A stretch of DNA of 64,000 bases from Sepiola atlantica (lineage: Eukaryota; Mollusca; Cephalopoda; Sepiida; Sepiolidae). The stretch lies in contig OY744528.1 of NCBI GenBank assembly GCA_963556195.1, positions 62,805,646-62,869,645 of the forward strand, given 5' to 3'. Made by a program: the position numbers and the translations under genes. Under the pieces are notes generated by a model. The model saw only the letters and a program-made list of their open reading frames with translations, searched no databases and had not been told where the DNA came from. Every line of letters begins with the position of its first letter. The first letter of the stretch is position 1. Shown here one piece after another: positions 43,978 to 55,645 of this stretch.

Positions 43978-44764
43978 AGGCCTTTTACCCACCCGTGATG
44001 TCACCAATTGGCCGCTTCTGGGCTTGTTAGTCACGTGATCCTGTTGGTACAAAAGTTGCTGCCCGAAGAAGGCCGCGGTTGTCGTAGAGGCCTTTCATAA
44101 GCGTACCCCACCTCCACGCTGTGTTTGTTTAAAGTGGGTGACCGTTGAGGGGGAATCAGCAACTCGAGATCCCTGTGGAATAAAAGGTCATTCATGCAGA
44201 ACTGTTGAAGGAAAGAAGTCAAGTCCGCTGTGGTTTTCTTAGAAAATAATTATTCTTAATAATGAATAATGAAATAAAATATACACTTGTTGAGTCACTA
44301 GGCCAGTTGGCCAGATAATGTTGAGTTCACCCTGGAATGTAATTGGACCGATGGACAATTTATCCCTCTATCAGTGACGTGCTGTTCTAAGCTTGGGCGA
44401 GGACACATGTATCCCGGTAGGTGTGATATCTTTCACGGATAGAGAAGGGTTCTTATGTCCGTTTCTCCTATTGATCAATTCACGGTCTACTTGGTGTAAC
44501 TCTGGCTAGCCCTCGCCCAATGCTAATCACCGACTGGCTTGTCCTCTCCCAGTGCTTATCGCCGACTCGCTATCACCGACTGACCAACTCTCTCAACTTC
44601 AACTCCTTTATATGGAAATCACTTGTGAATCTAACAACAAAGTTCAACTTCGATAATGTTATTGAGACATAAGATGTTTATAGATCACTCTGACAATATA
44701 AACCAAACATGAAAATGGTTTATTCTTATCCAAATTATGAGGGTGGGGTAAAAATCCCTGGTTG
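43974..44764. other. GC-richer unassigned sequence
   Basis: Contains repeated CACCGACTG/GCCGACTCG phrases (44525-44590) and a possible polyadenylation signal (44182). It could be old LTR sequence, but there is no partner copy. Confidence 0.25.
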
Positions 44765-45030
44765 AAGTTCCTATTACGTTATGTGCAAGTGAAACATTGA
44801 CTGTATTGGCATGGTATTAGAAGAAGCTCAGTATCTTTGAAATGAAATGTTTAAGAACTATCACTAGAGTAACTTTCCGAAGTAGCCTTAGAAATGCATA
44901 TATTAGAAAGAGACTAACAAGCCCATCAACCTATTTTTAAAAGAGAGATTAACGTGGTTTAAAATCATTTCCCGACTACCAGACTCCAGCTATATAAAGA
45001 AATTATATCAAGAAAATATTTTGCTATTCG
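44765..45030 (+). pseudogene. RTE-like LINE C-terminal fragment
   Basis: One forward frame reads TLCASETLTVLAWY, a stop, then KKLSIFEMKCLRTITRVTFR and later TWFKIISRLPDSS. This parallels the end of RTE-clade reverse transcriptases (YGCExWTL, then IxxFEMKCxRRIxxVTxxD, then LxWFGHVxRMPD). It has at least one stop and no catalytic region, so it is a small dead fragment. The similarity is moderate. Confidence 0.45.
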
Positions 45031-46972
45031 TCTGAACTATTCAGACAAAATCAGCTTGGACACATTTTTGAAGGAATGACAATTAACTCATAAAGAAGTT
45101 TACTGTACATCGTTGACGTTATTTTAGACTATAGCAGGCCTGTAACAAGTTACTATTATTGTAGTAATAATTAAATGCGGGTGTGTTAAAATGACGTAAG
45201 GCAGGAATATTTCATTTTGTAATTATATTCAATAAAAAGCAATATAAGCTGACATGTTCAGGAAGATGGGTCACTGACATATAGCGAATAACAATGAAAT
45301 TCCGCTATTTAACTGGTGGTCTAAACATATTCAGACGTGTGTTTTCGAGGCCCTCCTGCTACGTTTCCCACTAATTCCCTCGGCATTTAATTTTAGTTCA
45401 ACGGTATGCAAATAATCTTATATATGTCAGCTAATTCATTAGAATTACATTCTTCTACCATGTTTACTCTCAAGAGTCATTGTTTTCCCGCCATTTTCTA
45501 TGCTTAATCATTGAAACGTCCTGCAAATGTAATCGAAACAGTTCTTGTCAAGAGCCAATGATTTCTATTTAATTTGATCGCGCATATTAATGTGTGTCCA
45601 TTTACTATGATTGCGCCCATTACTGTCCTTTATGTAAACCATACAGACGTGACAGTCTTCAATGTGATTCCTCTGTTCTCTCCAGCCATAAGTTTGTAAA
45701 ACTTCAGATATTTCCTCTGACCATTCGTCAACTACCCATCTCTTATCCTGGTCCCGTAGTATTATTTTGAAATACATTAAAGGTGCTCTTCATAAAATAA
45801 TCCCCCATAGATTTTCTCTTTTCCATGAAAGTGTACTCTCCAATCCTAACACTTTCTCCCTCGGAAACCAAACCTATTATTTAAAATTACAACGTTCAGT
45901 GAAATGCGTGATTTCAAAAGCTGTAGCGGATTGAATAAAATTATTATCTTATTGTATTCAATTTAATAAATCTCGAAGCAGGTTGAAAATGTGAGGCACG
46001 TAAAACAGTAACTAGATTATCCGAGGGAAAGTAGAAAAATTAATAATAATGCTACTACTAATAGTAAGAATAATGATACTAAGGTGACAACTAGTAGTAA
46101 TCCATGATGATAACAACGAGTGAGAGGTTGTTACAAAATGGGCGAATAAAATATAGATTAATATTAGAATTCAGATCTCAGTCGCCTTTGGAATTTAGGG
46201 CTCAATTTGTTTTTACAGGTTTTGAGTTATGAAACTCGATAGTTGAATTTGTAAACTAAACTAAACATTTGTCTTTATTGTTTATATAAAGTGTAAAAAT
46301 TAAAAACATTTTTTTATAGATATGATCAGCTGATTGAAAAAGGACGAGAGTAAAGATTGTCATTAGCGAGCGAACGTCTTGTGCTTTGCTTCCTAATTAG
46401 GGTCCGACAGGGAGCTCACTGTATATGATGAAATGAGGGCGCAGGTGGATATTGGGATGGGAATGCAAGGGAGATAACTACATTTCATTTATTCACATAA
46501 TAGATAACTACATATTTTTCACAAAACCTGACAAAAAGGCAATTCCAATTTTTAGTTTTCATTAAAATGTAAGACTTAATAATAAATAAAATACGTTATT
46601 TAGCTTTCATTAAAACGTAAGAATGAATCTATATATACAGTGAAGGCATTTTATTCTCTGTACTTTTGGCGAGAGTAAAAAAATAACCACATGCATCATA
46701 GGCTACTAAACTCGCAATTCTATTCAGTTTATTCACTCGAGCGAGTTTGAACAAATTTGTCATTATTTTCTCCATCTAACGATATATACTACTTTTAGAC
46801 AACCGTAATAGACTTTCCGAAAAACATACTCCATAGACATAATAGCAAACACTTTTCTCACTAATATTTTTATACTAACCCTCTCACTTTCATCACCAAG
46901 AAGTACTACACAACGAATACTTTAGCAAAACGTAACCCTTATTGTTTGCTATTCATCGCCCATTAATTTAAT

Positions 46973-46977
<5 letters not shown>
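45031..46977. other. No recognisable gene
   Basis: AT-rich sequence. A 70-codon minus frame at 45565-45777 has no recognised domain. Purely anonymous otherwise. Confidence 0.35.

Positions 46978-47027
<50 letters not shown>
46978..47027. repeat. (TA)n microsatellite
   Basis: About 25 TA units. Confidence 0.9.
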
Positions 47028-47029
<2 letters not shown>

Positions 47030-47201
47030 AAACATCTGGGGTATTTTAAATAGCCTAACGCCCATAGAGTGAATGCGGTATTGTGGTGACAGAAACTAGT
47101 GTAGGGAATAGACAAGTACATGACCCCGCCTCCCTTCCCAACCTTTTTTGGCCTCGTGCCACATCTTATAAAATTTGTAATTTTTAAGGTAAATAAACTC
47201 G

Positions 47202-47248
47202 ACCTCTCGGCGTTTTGGCCAAGATCAAAGTGTAGTATCTGTTCTTAC
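47202..47248 (+). ncRNA. U2 snRNA 5'-end fragment
   Basis: The sequence matches the first ~46 nt of U2 snRNA (CTCGGC-TTTTGGC-AAGATCAA-GTGTAGTATCTGTTCTTA) with about four differences. These are C for T before CTCGG, G for C in the TTTT loop stem, C for T in GGCTAAG, and one inserted A. The branch-site recognition block GTGTAGTATCTGTTC is perfect. Similarity ends exactly after GTTCTTA, where U2 would continue TCAGTTT. It is a fragment, not a U2 gene. Confidence 0.8.
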
Positions 47249-47302
47249 TCCGATCTTGGCATGTCACTCCTAGGCAATCACTTGTGATTGCTTAAGAGGA
47301 GT
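47218..47302 (+). ncRNA. Two stem-loops spanning and following the U2 fragment
   Basis: GCCAAGATC (47218-47226), inside the U2-like part, pairs perfectly with GATCTTGGC (47252-47260), just outside it. The branch-site recognition block is thereby placed in the loop. A second stem-loop follows: ACTCCT/AGGAGT outside, and GCAATCAC (47274-47281) with GTGATTGC (47284-47291) inside. The 3' partners are not U2 sequence. Expression is unknown. Confidence 0.6.
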
Positions 47303-47868
47303 AACTTACTTGTAGCTCTCTCACAGTTTAAAGCATTTTTCTAATTCCTCTCGGGAGACTCTCTCTGTCCCCTTTGTCTCGCTCCTGTTATGAAATTTGT
47401 TCTTCCGCCCCTTTTGGATGATTTTTTTGTAGCCTCTTTTGGGCATTAATTATTTTTACTTTTGGATTTCGTTTCAGGAAGGTTTGAATTCAGATTCGGT
47501 TTAAGCAGCTGGCAGGTTTCTACTGAATACTTAGAGTCACCTAGTCCAGATCGACAAGGAGGAAGGGGTTCGCTGGACCAAGAACGAAGACTGGAGCAGT
47601 TAGCGCCGACCTTCAACAGAAGAATGAAAGTAAAGCGGCCACCCTAATGGTGTCCATCCCTGTGGCATCCCCTCAGTTGTGGCCGTCCCTATCAATGACG
47701 CAAAGCTCAACCTCGAGCTTAGACAAGACCATACCTCCCGGGCAGAAGACATCACCGGTAGCAGGCGCACCGCGAGCACCACTACCATCTTCTGCCCAGT
47801 CACATCAATTTAAAAGCAGGCCCGGGTGCGGTGGAACGACTAGCAAAAAGAGCAGTATATATATCTGA
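47303..47868 (+). mobile_element. Possible LINE 5' region downstream of the U2 fragment
   Basis: GC-richer than its surroundings, with open frames at 47462-47647 (DFVSGRFEFRFGLSSWQ...) and 47647-47868 (MVSIPVASPQLWPSLSM..., Ser/Pro/Thr-rich). They meet head to tail, with the first stop overlapping the second ATG. Ser/Pro-rich N-termini are common in Tx1-clade ORF1 proteins, and the Tx1-clade LINE Keno inserts into U2 genes. That makes this a candidate 5' end of such an element, truncated at 47868. No domain is recognised, so this is inference only. Confidence 0.3.
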
Positions 47869-47935
47869 ACAGCTCAGTTGGTTAGATATCTAGTTGACAG
47901 CATCGATGTTGTTGTTAAAGTAAACTCTCCTTAAT
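47869..47935 (+). repeat. tRNA-like relic with A box
   Basis: AGCTCAGTTGGTTAGA (47871-47886) is a canonical tRNA D-arm and polymerase III A box. The expected B box about 35 nt later is degenerate, so it is a SINE or tRNA pseudogene fragment. Confidence 0.5.
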
Positions 47936-48429
47936 ATAATATTGCATATGATGCTATAGCACACTCTAACTCAGCAAAAGCCAGGAAACTTTGCTAGTAT
48001 ACATGCATATATATATATATATATGTGTGTATATGGTTATGTATATAATAATCAATGCTGTATTTTCTGATCTTTTATTACGTCTTCTTAATACCTAATC
48101 TCTTTATGTTGGACAGTCCTTATTACTAAAGACGGTTACGTGTCACTGCTCTGGTATTTGCCACCAAAACTAACGGTATGTGTCTGTTACTTCAATACAT
48201 TCTGATGATAACAACATTCGATTGGAATGACCTTGAAAATACCACTGCCATCTCATTTTTGCTCGTATATAACCTTGATGAATTTCGTCTTGAAACACAT
48301 GCAAATGGACGATTAAAAGAACATTGGATTTTTACAACCTGATTTAAATGTACTTTTGAATCAATAAAAAACAAATATATATTGTTTCTCTTTTTTGTTT
48401 GATTTTGCTTCTTTTTATTTAACATAGTT
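47936..48429. other. No recognisable gene
   Basis: AT-rich sequence with a short (TA)n run at 48008-48023. Confidence 0.4.
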
Positions 48430-51320
48430 CACCCCAAACAAGACAGGCCGCCACTGTAGACGTAAGGGGCTACTGAGAAAGAAGGTGAAAGTTTTTATTT
48501 GGAGGGGGGGGGGTCAACCTTAATTGGGAGCTGCGCAGCGAGATGTCTGTTTACATTAGTTTTAATTTTTTACATGTCAGTACCGTCAGAAAAAAACCTG
48601 GAGTATGGAGGGAGTTCCAGAGTCCAGCAGCACTAGGAAAGAAGATTTTGGAGTAGAAAGCTCTTCGGCCACAGTGAATGGATGGGATTTGGCAGATTAT
48701 CGGGTTGGTCTAGTGAATTTACGTCGTGGGGGCACCAGAGCAGCAAGCTCATCAGAGCACAATCTATTGAAGTACTTGTAAAACAGGCACAAGGAAGCAA
48801 CATTGCGGGGTTGGGGCAGGGGCTGGAGCTTGGTTGATAGCGAGGGACCTATTAAGTTGGCGACTCTTTTTTGGACCTTGTCTAAGAGGGAGAGACTAGT
48901 GGATGATGCACCAGCCCAGATGTGGCAACAATACTCCATGCATAGGCGGATGGTGGCTTTGTAGAGATATAGGATAATGTCAAGTGTGAGAAGCTTACTA
49001 GCACGGTAGAGGGAGCCCACCTTCTTTGGAGCAGTCCAGTCAATGTCTTCAATGTATTAATTCCAATTTATGTTATCTGTGAAAGTTCGGCCGAGGAGTT
49101 TGAATGTTGAATTCTCAAGTAGGGTGTTATTCGCCATGACAATCGGTGGCTGGAGAGGTTTCTTGTAGTTATTGAAGGAAAGGAGCTTTGTATTTGCGGC
49201 ATTAAAAGTTACTATCCATTTTTGACCCTAATCCACTACTGACTGGAGGTCATTTTTTAAGGATTCAGCCATTGTCTCAGATATGTGCTTATCGGTTTTG
49301 CCCACATGACGAGAGTAGAGCGTGGTGTCGTCAGCAAATATTCCTATCTCAGTCTCAATGACACCAGGAAGGTCGTTTATGAAAATCAGGAACAGTAGAG
49401 GTCAAAAGATGGATTCTGGGGTACACCAGCATTTATGTCATGTTGCTTAGATGAACGGCCATCGAGGACAACCTGGATCGTTCTTTTGGTTAGGAAGGAT
49501 TTAATTGTATTAAATATTTTTCCAGTAATACCGTATAATGCCGTTTTAAGAGAAACCCCTCATGCCAGACCTTGTCAAAGGCCTTGGATATATCAAAAGT
49601 TACCGCCCTAGCTTCACCTGCCTTGTCCAGTGTATGCTATATGCGTTCAGAGGTGACCGTTAAGATATCTGCGGTAGATCGTGCTTGTCTAAATCCGTAT
49701 TGATGATCAGAAAGAAGTTTTAGCATTTACTAGGTGACAGACTATCGCAAGATTGATTAATGATTCAAATATTTTAGCAAAGATCGGGATTAGACTGCTT
49801 GGGCGGTAGTTTAGAGGAACAGTTCTATCTCCAGAATTCTTGAAGACTGGTACCACAGACGCAATTTTCCAGCTATCAAGGAAACACGATTCAGCAACGC
49901 ATTTGTTGTAGAGTTTAGAAATTTCAGGGGCCAGCTCAGTAGAGCATTTCTTTATTACTATTACTGGTGTAAAATCAGGCCCAAAGGCTTTGGAGGTGTC
50001 ATGTTTTTTATGAAATCTCTGACCTGAGATGAGGTGATGACCAGGTTCTCAAGTGTGGCTTCAGTCCGCAATGGGAATTTAGCGAGAGGTTGTTTGCCGA
50101 GTCCAAAGTGGAGTTTAAGGCGAAACGCTGGGTAAGTAGTTCAGCCTTATCAGTTGCCGTGCAAACAACATAGTTGTGATTTGATAGCGGGGTAATCGTT
50201 AATTGACCATTGTTCATCACACTATTGTAGATTTTCCAGAAATCACGAGTACCTACTTTCTTTGACTGAATGCGTTTTGGTTATCTCTCTATAGCTTCTC
50301 TTTACTTCATCTATCACTACTTTGTAATCATTTCTTGCCTTTACAAATTTTAGTCTGTTCGCAGTTAACTTATAGCGGCCGAATTTTCGGTATGCCTTCT
50401 GCCTGTCAGCAATGGCAGCGGCACATTACGAGGTGAACTATTGAGGAGAGTGGGGTTTGCTGAAGAATTTTCTCGTGGAGACATGCGCATCAATATCTGC
50501 TTTGACCCATTCGGTTAGCTCATTTGCACACTGATCAGCAGGGAGAAAGAAGGTTTTACCCCATGGGGCGTCGCTGATGTGATCCCTGAGGGATTGAAAA
50601 TCAGCCTGCTCATAGTTTCTCGTCGTTTGAGCAACGGCTCTTCAGCTTTTGGACGCGTTTTTAAGGTGATAAGTATCATTACCACAACGTGATCAGTTTC
50701 CGAGCGGGCTATGGACATTCGGCACACAAGCCTCGGGTAGTGAGGTCAGAACAGGTCGAGAAGTGAGGCTTGCTGGTCTGCACGGTCAGGAAGACGGGTC
50801 GAAAAAGTGATAGTCTGTGAGAGGTCGTGAGTTGAGGAGAAATTAAACGTAGAGTTTCCAGCTGCATGAGTAACGCTGGAGAATCCCAACCAGTCTCGGT
50901 GGGGTGCATTAAAATCCCCAAATACATGTATTTGGGAATTTGCGTCAAGTGAGAGTGCTCTATCTAAGCTTTCAGAGACAAAGTCAAGCAGGGTACAGTC
51001 ACGGGTCGAAGGAGAACGGTATAAAAATATAAGTAACTAACTCTGTGATGTAAGGTAAATCTAAAGCACATGTAGGCTTGGTCATCTTATTCTAACCTAG
51101 TTTCTCTAGTCAAGGGGAGAGCGTCCGGAACATAAACTCCTAGCCCGTGTATATATTTGTCAGAGTCCTTATGTTAGAGTGGAAAGTAATCAGTCATTTC
51201 AAAGTGGTGAGAGGAGATTGAAGATTGAAGGTTCGTTTCACGTGTCAGGAGAAAAGTTTCTACATCGTTACTGTTGGTTTTAAGTCCATGGATATTTTTG
51301 AATGCGAGCTTCAAGGGCGG
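48430..51320 (-). mobile_element. Jockey-superfamily LINE, degenerate
   Basis: On the minus strand, endonuclease, reverse transcriptase, C-terminal segment and 3' UTR follow one another over 2.9 kb with many frameshifts and stops. It belongs to the family whose 3' ends are repeated in the tandem units and in the relics at 105-330 and 1010-1135. ORF1 is not recognised upstream of 51320. The exact clade (Daphne, CR1 or L2-like) is left open. Confidence 0.75.
48690..51320 (-). pseudogene. LINE ORF2 pseudogene (endonuclease plus reverse transcriptase)
   Basis: In frame pieces on the minus strand, the endonuclease starts near 51310 (LAFKNIHGLKTNSNDVETFL) and shows DKYIHGLGVYVPDALPLTRE at about 51090-51170. 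It then shows FGDFNAPHRDWLGF near 50885-50920. The reverse transcriptase follows with HQYGFRQARST near 49690, FDISKAFDKVWH near 49565-49600, LLFLIFINDLPGVI and then IFADDTTLYSR near 49310-49400. The C-terminal segment 48697-49020 reads LYKATIRLCMEYCCHIWAGA. Stops and shifts occur throughout, so it is long dead. Confidence 0.75.
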
Positions 51321-53101
51321 AGGCGAAGATGTTTTTTGTTGGGTGTCTGGTTTAGGTTTGTTTTTATTTTATTTTGTAAATTTATGTTTGTTTTATAGTA
51401 GGGGAGGGCAAAGTGGGTGCTTGTTTGGTGCAAATAAGCTCTCACAACTAGTCTATTAGTTGTGATTGCCCAATGGGGGTTGTGGTCTCGGGAAATCCCA
51501 CCGTGGATAACTGTAGGGCCACTTGCCATGCGCGACATGGCACTACAGTTACTCACGATATTATGCAACTGTTGATGAAGCAGCCGTTCTTTACGCTACC
51601 TAAGAATTAGGACTCCTTACCACCAGTCGGAAACAACAGTCAGACAAGTTGTCTATCCTGTACCCTCAACCTGTCGGAACAAGAGCGACCCAGACTAGTC
51701 ATGTAGTACTTAATGACGAAAAAACTTTCCCCAAGTTTCCCAGATAGAGAGAAAATAGGGTAAATTTAAAATCAGAATTAAATAAAAAAAGCACAAGGTA
51801 AATACAAGCAAATTTGGTAACATGATTAGAATTAGTAAGATTTAATACAGAGACAGTTCAGAAATAGAAAAAATAAGAACTTAGCTTAAAAAAAAATTTC
51901 ACCCATAAGTTTCAGTTGAAATTCTAGTCTCCATTCGCGGTCCGTGGCATATACAAATATTTCGTAACTCGTGGCTCCTTAACTTCGTCATGCTAGTGTT
52001 TTCAGTTGGGACTACACTTCCTTTTATAACTACATTTGATAGTGGATTCTTTCCTTCATTTTTTGTCTTTCAACCTCGAACGCGTTGACCCCTCTAAAAC
52101 CTCGCAGAATATTAGTAAGAAAAAAGACAGACAAATAAAGATTTGTGCAACATGCAAAGGAAGCAAAAATCTGGGAACACACAATTGTTAAACTAAGTAG
52201 TCATCGCAACGTTAATACATAGATTATTTAATACAGAGACAGTGGAAGTTCTCAGAAATCAAGGAGCCCCTTCTTTGGGCTAGCACTTGACTTTTATATG
52301 AGATACATAGATATTCGATTATTCTATTAAACATCTCGTATACGTCTCAAACGTTGAGTTAGTGAAGAAGCGAAGAACATTCATTTTCCTTTCTCCAGTT
52401 GACCACTTAACTATGTTTTAGTATATCTTTCTTTTAGTCACTTGGTATTACCGGATTCTAGGACAAGAATTCATCTAGTCTAGTGGATTATCCAGTTTAG
52501 TGATGTTACTATAGGCAACAACACTTCGAGAAAGTAACCATTTTCGCATAAGCCAGTATTGGGTAACTATACCGAGGGATCTTATTTGTGCTGCGAATAT
52601 TATGGTGTTTTGAATATATAGTCAGGGTTTAATTGTAGAGGAAAGTATCCTCATGCCAGGTTTTCCTGACACCCCCAGTACAGTTACATAAGACACACAA
52701 GGGCAGTGTCTAGTATACATTATCTCTCAATATGCATAGATATACAGAAACGGCAATACACATATATATATATAATTATTTTTATAACAAATATCTTTTA
52801 ATACCTATATATATATATATCGGTTTCACCTTTACCACGACTCATGTGTGGCTAGATGTAACTCTCCGACTAGACTGAAGTCACCTTTGCCTTCTATACG
52901 ACGTCTTTGCTCCCACGGCCACTTACACAGTTATTGGTGAAGAAAGCTAAATACATCTATATAGTCAGCTTTTGTAAAGTCTTCGACCAATTGGAAATGA
53001 CTTTGCAATATCGCTTTTATTAGAAGCTTCTCATATTTTCATTACCGGGTGCTCTTTCATTGAAATGAGCTTTAAATAATTATTTTTCTTATAAATATTT
53101 T

Positions 53102-53104
<3 letters not shown>
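51321..53104. other. LINE upstream flank and unassigned sequence
   Basis: 51400-51720 is GC-richer and may hold the remains of the LINE 5' region, but no ORF1 motif is visible. A TTTAATACAGAGACAGT phrase occurs at 51840 and again at 52228, showing a diverged short duplication. The rest is anonymous. Confidence 0.3.

Positions 53105-53162
<58 letters not shown>
53105..53162. repeat. (TA)n microsatellite
   Basis: About 28 TA units. Confidence 0.9.
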
Positions 53163-53167
<5 letters not shown>

Positions 53168-53835
53168 TTTTATTTATACAGACATCTACAAAATATGCGC
53201 ATTGGCATGTTGATGTTATCGATTAACAGCTGTTAGAAACTGAGATCTCATCAGGAAGAGTTAAAATCCGATCCTTACTTCAGATCATATTTGGGAAGAA
53301 TTGAATGGGTGAGAAAAACAGAAAATTTAACATTTGGGAAGTCACGTGGTTAGATTTGAGGCCATTGAGAATCAAATATAAAATGAAATTAATTAAAATG
53401 AAATAAAATATAAATTCATTGAGGATAGAAAATAGAAAGGCGAGAGGCATATGGGTGGAAGAGAGGATGGATAAAAAAAAATAAAAAAGTGGCAAGGGGA
53501 AAGAAAGTTAAAAAAAAAACACAAAGCTAATGTCTGAATGTGTGATGGCAAAGACGCGTAAATATCAGCTTAATGTTTCGATGTGTAGCCAGACACGTTA
53601 TCCGGTCTGGTTTCAATTTGAGCCGGCAATGGTGGTGGTGTGTTAAGACATAAGGCTCAAATCTTGTCGTTTTTTCTCCGTTTTATTTGTCTTAGTTTTT
53701 TACTCTTTTTTAATTCTAAGCTTTATTTTTTGATTTCATCTTATTGTTATTAATTCATGTATTTTATTAATTTATTTAGGTTAAGTACAGCTCACAATTG
53801 AGAGATGCATTCATTAAAAATTTACTCAAGTTTAC
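53163..53835. other. No recognisable gene
   Basis: AT-rich. A CTGATGA box on the minus strand near 53235 lacks a proper GAAA partner and is not called. Confidence 0.35.
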
Positions 53836-54265
53836 TAACATGATAAAAGGATGATAATAGCAACCCCAAGAAAAAATAACAATTATAAGAAAATTAATAC
53901 TAATAATGATAAAAATGATAAATATACTAGAAAAATAATAATAATGCTAATAATAATGATAGTAATAATGATATTGATAATAATAAAAATCGTGATAATC
54001 GTAATAATGGTATTTATATTTATAATAAAGTGTGTGGAATAAACGAATGGAATAGAGAGAATAATGATAAATTCATTCCGATGGAAATAATACTAATTAT
54101 TTAAATAGAAAGTTAACAGAATAAGTGATAATGATAAAAATAATAATGATAATAATGATAATATTAATAATAATATTAATAATAATAGAAATAATAATAA
54201 TAGTAATAATAATGCTTTGATAATAATAATAGTAAAAAACGAATAATAATAATGGTGATAATTAT

Positions 54266-54310
<45 letters not shown>

Positions 54311-54368
54311 CATCTTAACCAAGACTCATTACTGTGCCTAGATATAATTGTACCACCGGTCGTGGGAT

Positions 54369-54431
<63 letters not shown>
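53836..54431. repeat. (AAT)n-like tract with two (TA)n arrays
   Basis: Degenerate AATAATGAT-type repeats (53840-54265), then TA arrays at 54269-54307 and 54372-54431 separated by a short unique stretch. The Ile/Asn-rich open frame at 53851-54042 is a product of the repeat. Confidence 0.85.
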
Positions 54432-54435
<4 letters not shown>

Positions 54436-54538
54436 GAAACTGGCGATTACTATCGATCACTTCAAGATTACAGGGTATTTGCTCTAACATAATCTGAAAG
54501 CGCGACTCTCAAGATTGCGATGTGCATGAAATTTTTGC

Positions 54539-55070
54539 TTACATCAGGGACGGTATTCCGTGTGGAAAGGACATCTCAATGAAAACCGCAAGTTGCTCTT
54601 TATGTGTATCCGTGTAGTCCATGTTCGCAGCACCTCTATCATCGTTACCCTTTATCGTCCCTACAACGATGGAGGTACTATCATTGAGAGAACTTCTGAA
54701 GAACAAAAAGGCAAGATGCCATCTATTTTTCCGTCTGCAAACAATAGATTCACGAGGAAACCATTGTTGGGTTTTTGGCATGTGTTAGAATTTTCAGAGG
54801 GTATAAAAGTGTCAATACTAGCGATTAACCAATCGGATATTTCGGAGGACACATTATTTCCGAAAAGTGATCCAAAAACTTTCAGGGATGAAAGTTTTAA
54901 ACTATACTAATCAGCCATTTAGTATCAATGCACTCAGCGATGGAGCAGGGCATCTGAGGTCTTCCTGAATTCGAATTCGATCAAAATAGAGACAACGGAG
55001 TGATCAGAAGCTCCCAGACGAGCAGATGTGCAGGCAGGTTGTCAGAAAAAAATAAAGGTTCGAAAACTGT
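54539..55070 (-). pseudogene. LINE endonuclease C-terminus and linker relic
   Basis: The minus strand reads SARLGASDHSVVSILIEFEF near 54955-55030, the SDHxxVS motif near the end of LINE endonucleases. Downstream it reads SSEISDWLIASIDTFIPSEN (54661-54852), the linker that precedes the reverse transcriptase in Jockey-superfamily LINEs. The frames are interrupted and no RT follows. It adjoins a Penelope-like fragment on its right. Confidence 0.5.
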
Positions 55071-55084
55071 CTGTGCACTTCACT

Positions 55085-55232
55085 TCTCCAATGTAATAGG
55101 TTTTGGAGGTCTTTAAAGTTGATAATTTCAAATTTCTTATTCAGACATAATCTACACGTGTCGTCTAAATTTCTACTGGCTTGTCGTACTATTTTCCATT
55201 CAATTATTGCTGAGCGTCGTCTTTCTTTCAGT
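55085..55232 (-). pseudogene. Penelope-like fragment, inverted arm 1
   Basis: The minus frame reads ELKERRRSAIIEWKIVRQAS, then CRLCLNKKFEIINFKDL, then LHWRSEVHRQF. This resembles the C-terminal region of Penelope-like/GIY-YIG retroelement proteins (WxIVxxA...CxLCLxEKxxI...LLNxRSExxxxC). Its DNA is repeated in inverse orientation at 55500-55645. The similarity is to a remembered family pattern, so moderate confidence only. Confidence 0.45.
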
Positions 55233-55499
55233 TCCCAACAAATTTTCACTAATGCAGTTTATATTCGGCGTTTTTTTTGTCATAAAATGTGCTGCTATGG
55301 TCGTAATACATAGTTTAAAATGGAGGTCATACCTACGTATTACTTCTTGTTATTCGCACTTTTCTTTGGCAAATATTGTTGCTTGGTAAACAATGCTTTT
55401 GGTTGGGCGTTTATTTTATAGTGGACAAAATGCACAAGTTTTTCAGTTACAGCTTTTCTCTTATTTACTTTTTCATTTCTAATAAAAACTGCACTAGTT

Positions 55500-55645
55500 C
55501 AAGGAAAGCTGACGCTCAGCAATAATTGAATAGAAAATAGTAGGACAGGCCAGTACATGTAGAAATTGAGACGACCCGCGTACATCATGCCTGAATGAGA
55601 AATTTGATATCCTAAACTTTAAAAACCCCCAAAACCTATTAAACT
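55500..55645 (+). pseudogene. Penelope-like fragment, inverted arm 2
   Basis: CGCTCAGCAATAATTGAAT and the following ~130 bases are the inverse of 55098-55232, with about 10-15% visible differences and frame-disrupting changes. Head-to-head or inverted partial copies are typical of Penelope-like insertions. Confidence 0.45.

Noticed and set aside
53215..53265. Minus-strand CTGATGA box as another hammerhead
   Set aside because: The partner reads GATAAC rather than GAAAC and the stem between is weak.
54560..54910. 116-codon plus-strand frame
   Set aside because: The opposite strand carries the recognisable LINE endonuclease linker; the plus frame is its shadow.
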